From Cohnella thailandensis (lineage in GTDB: Bacteria > Bacillota > Bacilli > Paenibacillales > Paenibacillaceae), in assembly GCF_014212135.1 (NCBI RefSeq), contig NZ_JACJVQ010000017.1, positions 62,001 through 126,000 of the forward strand: DNA of 64,000 nucleotides. The letters are read 5' to 3'. Position numbers and translations under genes: made by a program. The notes under the pieces are model-generated. The model saw nothing but the letters and a program-made list of their open reading frames with translations. It was not told the DNA's origin and made no database searches. Of the stretch, positions 61,617 through 64,000 are shown piece by piece. The stretch's first letter is position 1. Every line of letters begins with the position of its first letter.

Positions 61617-64000
61617 ATGGCGCAAGACAATCCGCACGGCTATAAGCCGCAGACGATCGAACCCAAGTGGCAGGGCTACTGGGACGAGAACAAGACTTTC
61701 CGCACGACGAACGATGCGGGCAAACCGAAATTTTACGCGCTCGACATGTTCCCTTATCCTTCGGGAGCGGGCCTTCACGTCGGCCATCCGGAAGGCTACA
61801 CGGCGACGGATATCGTAAGCCGCTTCAAGCGGATGCGCGGCTTTAACGTCCTGCACCCGATGGGCTGGGACGCGTTCGGCCTGCCGGCCGAGCAGTACGC
61901 CATCCAGACCGGACGCCATCCGGCCGAATTCACGAAGATCAACATCGACAACTTCCGCCGCCAGATCAAGTCGCTCGGCTTCTCGTACGACTGGGATCAC
62001 GAGATCAGCACGACCGATCCGGACTATTACAAGTGGACGCAGTGGATTTTCATCCAACTGTACAAGAAGGGGCTTGCTTACATCGCCGAGGTGCCGGTCA
62101 ACTGGTGCGAAGCGCTCGGCACGACGCTGGCGAACGAAGAAGTCATCGACGGCAAGAGCGAGCGCGGCGGCCATCCGGTCGTGCGCAAGCCGATGCGCCA
62201 ATGGATGCTCAAGATCACCGAATACGCGGAGCGCCTGCTGAACGATCTGGAGGAGCTGGACTGGTCCGAGAGCATCAAGGATATGCAGCGCAACTGGATC
62301 GGCAAGTCCACGGGCGCGGAAGTGACGTTCGATATCGAAGGCCATGAGGGGCAATCGCTTACCGTGTTCACGACGCGTCCCGATACGCTGTTCGGAGCGA
62401 CCTACTGCGTGCTGGCTCCGGAGCACGATCTGGTAAGCGCGATTACGACGTCCGCGCAGAAGGCGGCCGTGGATGCGTATATCGAGCAGTCTTCGCGCAA
62501 GAGCGATCTGGAGCGCACGGAGCTGGCGAAGGAGAAAACCGGCGTCTTCACCGGCGCTTACGCGGTCAATCCGGCGAACGGCGAGAAGCTGCCGATCTGG
62601 ATTGCCGACTACGTGCTCGGCGGCTACGGAACCGGAGCGATCATGGCCGTTCCGGGCCATGACGAGCGCGACTGGGAGTTCGCGTCGAAGTTCGGCCTGA
62701 GCATCGTCGAGGTCGTAAGCGGCGGCGACGTGAAGGAAGCGGCGTTCACCGGCGACGGCGAACACGTGAATTCGGGCTTCCTGAACGGCCTGTCCACGCC
62801 GGACGCGATCGCGAAGATGATCTCCTGGCTCGAAGAGAACGGCAAGGGCAAAGGCAAGGTCACCTACCGCTTGCGCGACTGGCTGTTCAGCCGCCAACGC
62901 TATTGGGGCGAGCCGATTCCGGTGCTGCACTTCGAGGACGGCACGATGGAGACCGTTCCGGAGGAGGAGCTTCCGCTGCTGCTGCCGGAGATGGAGAGAA
63001 TCGAACCGTCCGGCACGGGCGAATCTCCGCTCGCGAACGCGACCGAATGGGTGAACTACGTCGGCAAGGACGGCCGCAAGGCGCGCCGCGAGACGAACAC
63101 GATGCCGCAATGGGCGGGCAGCTCGTGGTACTACCTGCGGTTCATCGATCCGAAGAACGACAAGGAGCTCGTCTCCTTCGAGAAGCAGAAGGAATGGCTG
63201 CCGGTCGACCTGTACATCGGCGGCGCCGAGCACGCGGTGCTTCACTTGCTGTACGCGCGCTTCTGGCACAAGGTGCTGTACGACATCGGCGTCGTCTCGA
63301 CGAAGGAGCCGTTCCACAAGCTCGTCAACCAAGGGATGATTCTCGGCACGAACAACGAGAAGATGTCCAAGTCCCGCGGAAACGTTATCAACCCGGACGA
63401 CATCGTGAACGAATTCGGCGCGGATACGCTCCGCCTGTACGAGATGTTCATGGGGCCGCTGGAAGCGACGAAGCCGTGGAACACGAACGGGGTCGAAGGG
63501 ATGTACCGCTTCCTCGGCCGCGTATGGAGACTTTTCGTAGACGATAACGGGAACTTAAACGAGAAGATCCAGGACGTGCCGGGCGACGAGGCGTTCCGCC
63601 GCACGTGGCACCGCACGATCAAGAAGATTACCGAAGACTACGAAGGACTGCGCTTCAATACGGCGATCAGCCAGATGATGATCTTCATCAACGAAGCGTA
63701 TAAGACGGACGTTCTTCCGAAGCAAGCGATGGAGAACTTCGTGCAGCTGCTGTCTCCGTCCGCTCCGCATATCGCGGAAGAGCTCTGGGAGCGCCTCGGC
63801 CATTCCGGTTCGATCTCCTACGTTCCTTGGCCGGAATTCGATCCGGCGCTCACAGTGGACGCCGAGGTCGAGATCGTCGTGCAGGTGAACGGCAAGATCG
63901 CCGAGCGCGCGATGGTCGCGGCCGACCTGGACGAAGCGGGATTGCAGGAGAAGGCGCTTGGTCTGGAGAAGGTACAGTCGCTGATCGCCGGCAAAACCAT
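61617..64000 (+). CDS. leuS: Leucyl-tRNA synthetase, 3' end cut by window
   Basis: Class I synthetase charging tRNA-Leu; 794 codons are in the window, so it runs off the right edge (usual length is slightly above 800). The HIGH motif is HVGHPEGY near residue 53, followed by the editing domain CP1 with [11 protein letters not shown] and [20 protein letters not shown] stands in [18 protein letters not shown] 61617 follows GAGAGGGG. It is controlled by the T-box upstream. The long minus-strand frame across it is an antisense shadow. Confidence 0.97.
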   Translation, partial: MAQDNPHGYKPQTIEPKWQGYWDENKTFRTTNDAGKPKFYALDMFPYPSGAGLHVGHPEGYTATDIVSRFKRMRGFNVLHPMGWDAFGLPAEQYAIQTGRHPAEFTKINIDNFRRQIKSLGFSYDWDHEISTTDPDYYKWTQWIFIQLYKKGLAYIAEVPVNWCEALGTTLANEEVIDGKSERGGHPVVRKPMRQWMLKITEYAERLLNDLEELDWSESIKDMQRNWIGKSTGAEVTFDIEGHEGQSLTVFTTRPDTLFGATYCVLAPEHDLVSAITTSAQKAAVDAYIEQSSRKSDLERTELAKEKTGVFTGAYAVNPANGEKLPIWIADYVLGGYGTGAIMAVPGHDERDWEFASKFGLSIVEVVSGGDVKEAAFTGDGEHVNSGFLNGLSTPDAIAKMISWLEENGKGKGKVTYRLRDWLFSRQRYWGEPIPVLHFEDGTMETVPEEELPLLLPEMERIEPSGTGESPLANATEWVNYVGKDGRKARRETNTMPQWAGSSWYYLRFIDPKNDKELVSFEKQKEWLPVDLYIGGAEHAVLHLLYARFWHKVLYDIGVVSTKEPFHKLVNQGMILGTNNEKMSKSRGNVINPDDIVNEFGADTLRLYEMFMGPLEATKPWNTNGVEGMYRFLGRVWRLFVDDNGNLNEKIQDVPGDEAFRRTWHRTIKKITEDYEGLRFNTAISQMMIFINEAYKTDVLPKQAMENFVQLLSPSAPHIAEELWERLGHSGSISYVPWPEFDPALTVDAEVEIVVQVNGKIAERAMVAADLDEAGLQEKALGLEKVQSLIAGKT

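Noticed and set aside
61593..63332. Minus-strand frame of 579 codons across leuS
   Set aside because: Antisense to LeuS with intact HIGH and KMSKS motifs; composition is that of a shadow frame.

Overview
The window looks like a chromosomal segment of an endospore-forming, relatively GC-rich Firmicute, most likely Paenibacillaceae (Cohnella/Paenibacillus-like). The reasons are an intact sigK, a tricistronic GerA-type germination operon, spoVAC-AD-AE, the Firmicute yqeG-yqeH-aroE-yqeI-nadD-yqeK-rsfS-yqeM block, T-box leaders on tyrS and leuS, and YesM/YesN-type two-component control of a sugar ABC importer. This assignment is inferred from gene content and synteny, not from a database search.

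Layout. Positions 1-8605: a chemoreceptor cut by the window edge, a PAS histidine kinase, a DMT exporter, a class B PBP, an AI-2E family membrane protein and a polysaccharide deacetylase. 8677-13053: ilvD, kapD and T-box-controlled tyrS, all leftward. 13095-19340: a 48-bp tandem repeat, a small coiled-coil protein, an RQC-type winged-helix protein, sbcD-sbcC, and a hairpin-bearing 52-bp repeat array. 19357-24283: an amino-acid catabolism locus with an enhancer-binding-protein-like regulator, an aspartase-like protein lacking catalytic motifs, and divergent rocA, linked by a shared palindrome. 24471-34249: thpR, a cellulase-like hydrolase, a gene relic, and a sugar ABC importer with its two-component system. 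34492-38528: assorted single genes. 38649-39200: a nested inverted-repeat region and an unusual tRNA-like transcription unit. 39217-46353: sporulation and germination genes (sigK, ger operon, spoVA). 46558-51003: a MoxR/DUF58/transglutaminase operon. 51178-57418: the yqe block with cvfB inserted. 57570-58235: a truncated IS3-family element. 58292-61289: an MMPL exporter with divergent tetR. 61286-64000: leuS with its T-box, cut by the window edge.

Three things merit a second look. (1) A type II (Ser-like) tRNA scaffold carries a GAA anticodon and a broken acceptor end, with its own promoter and terminator, next to sigK. (2) In the rocA locus, the regulator has diverged AAA+ motifs, a putative pseudo-aspartase lies beside it, and TGTTCA-N4-TGAACA palindromes occur at two promoters. 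(3) Three different intergenic repeat families occur (48-bp tandem; 52-bp hairpin with apparent compensatory changes; GTCCGTTA nested palindromes). I did not find a CRISPR array, prophage, toxin-antitoxin pair or recognisable anti-phage island.
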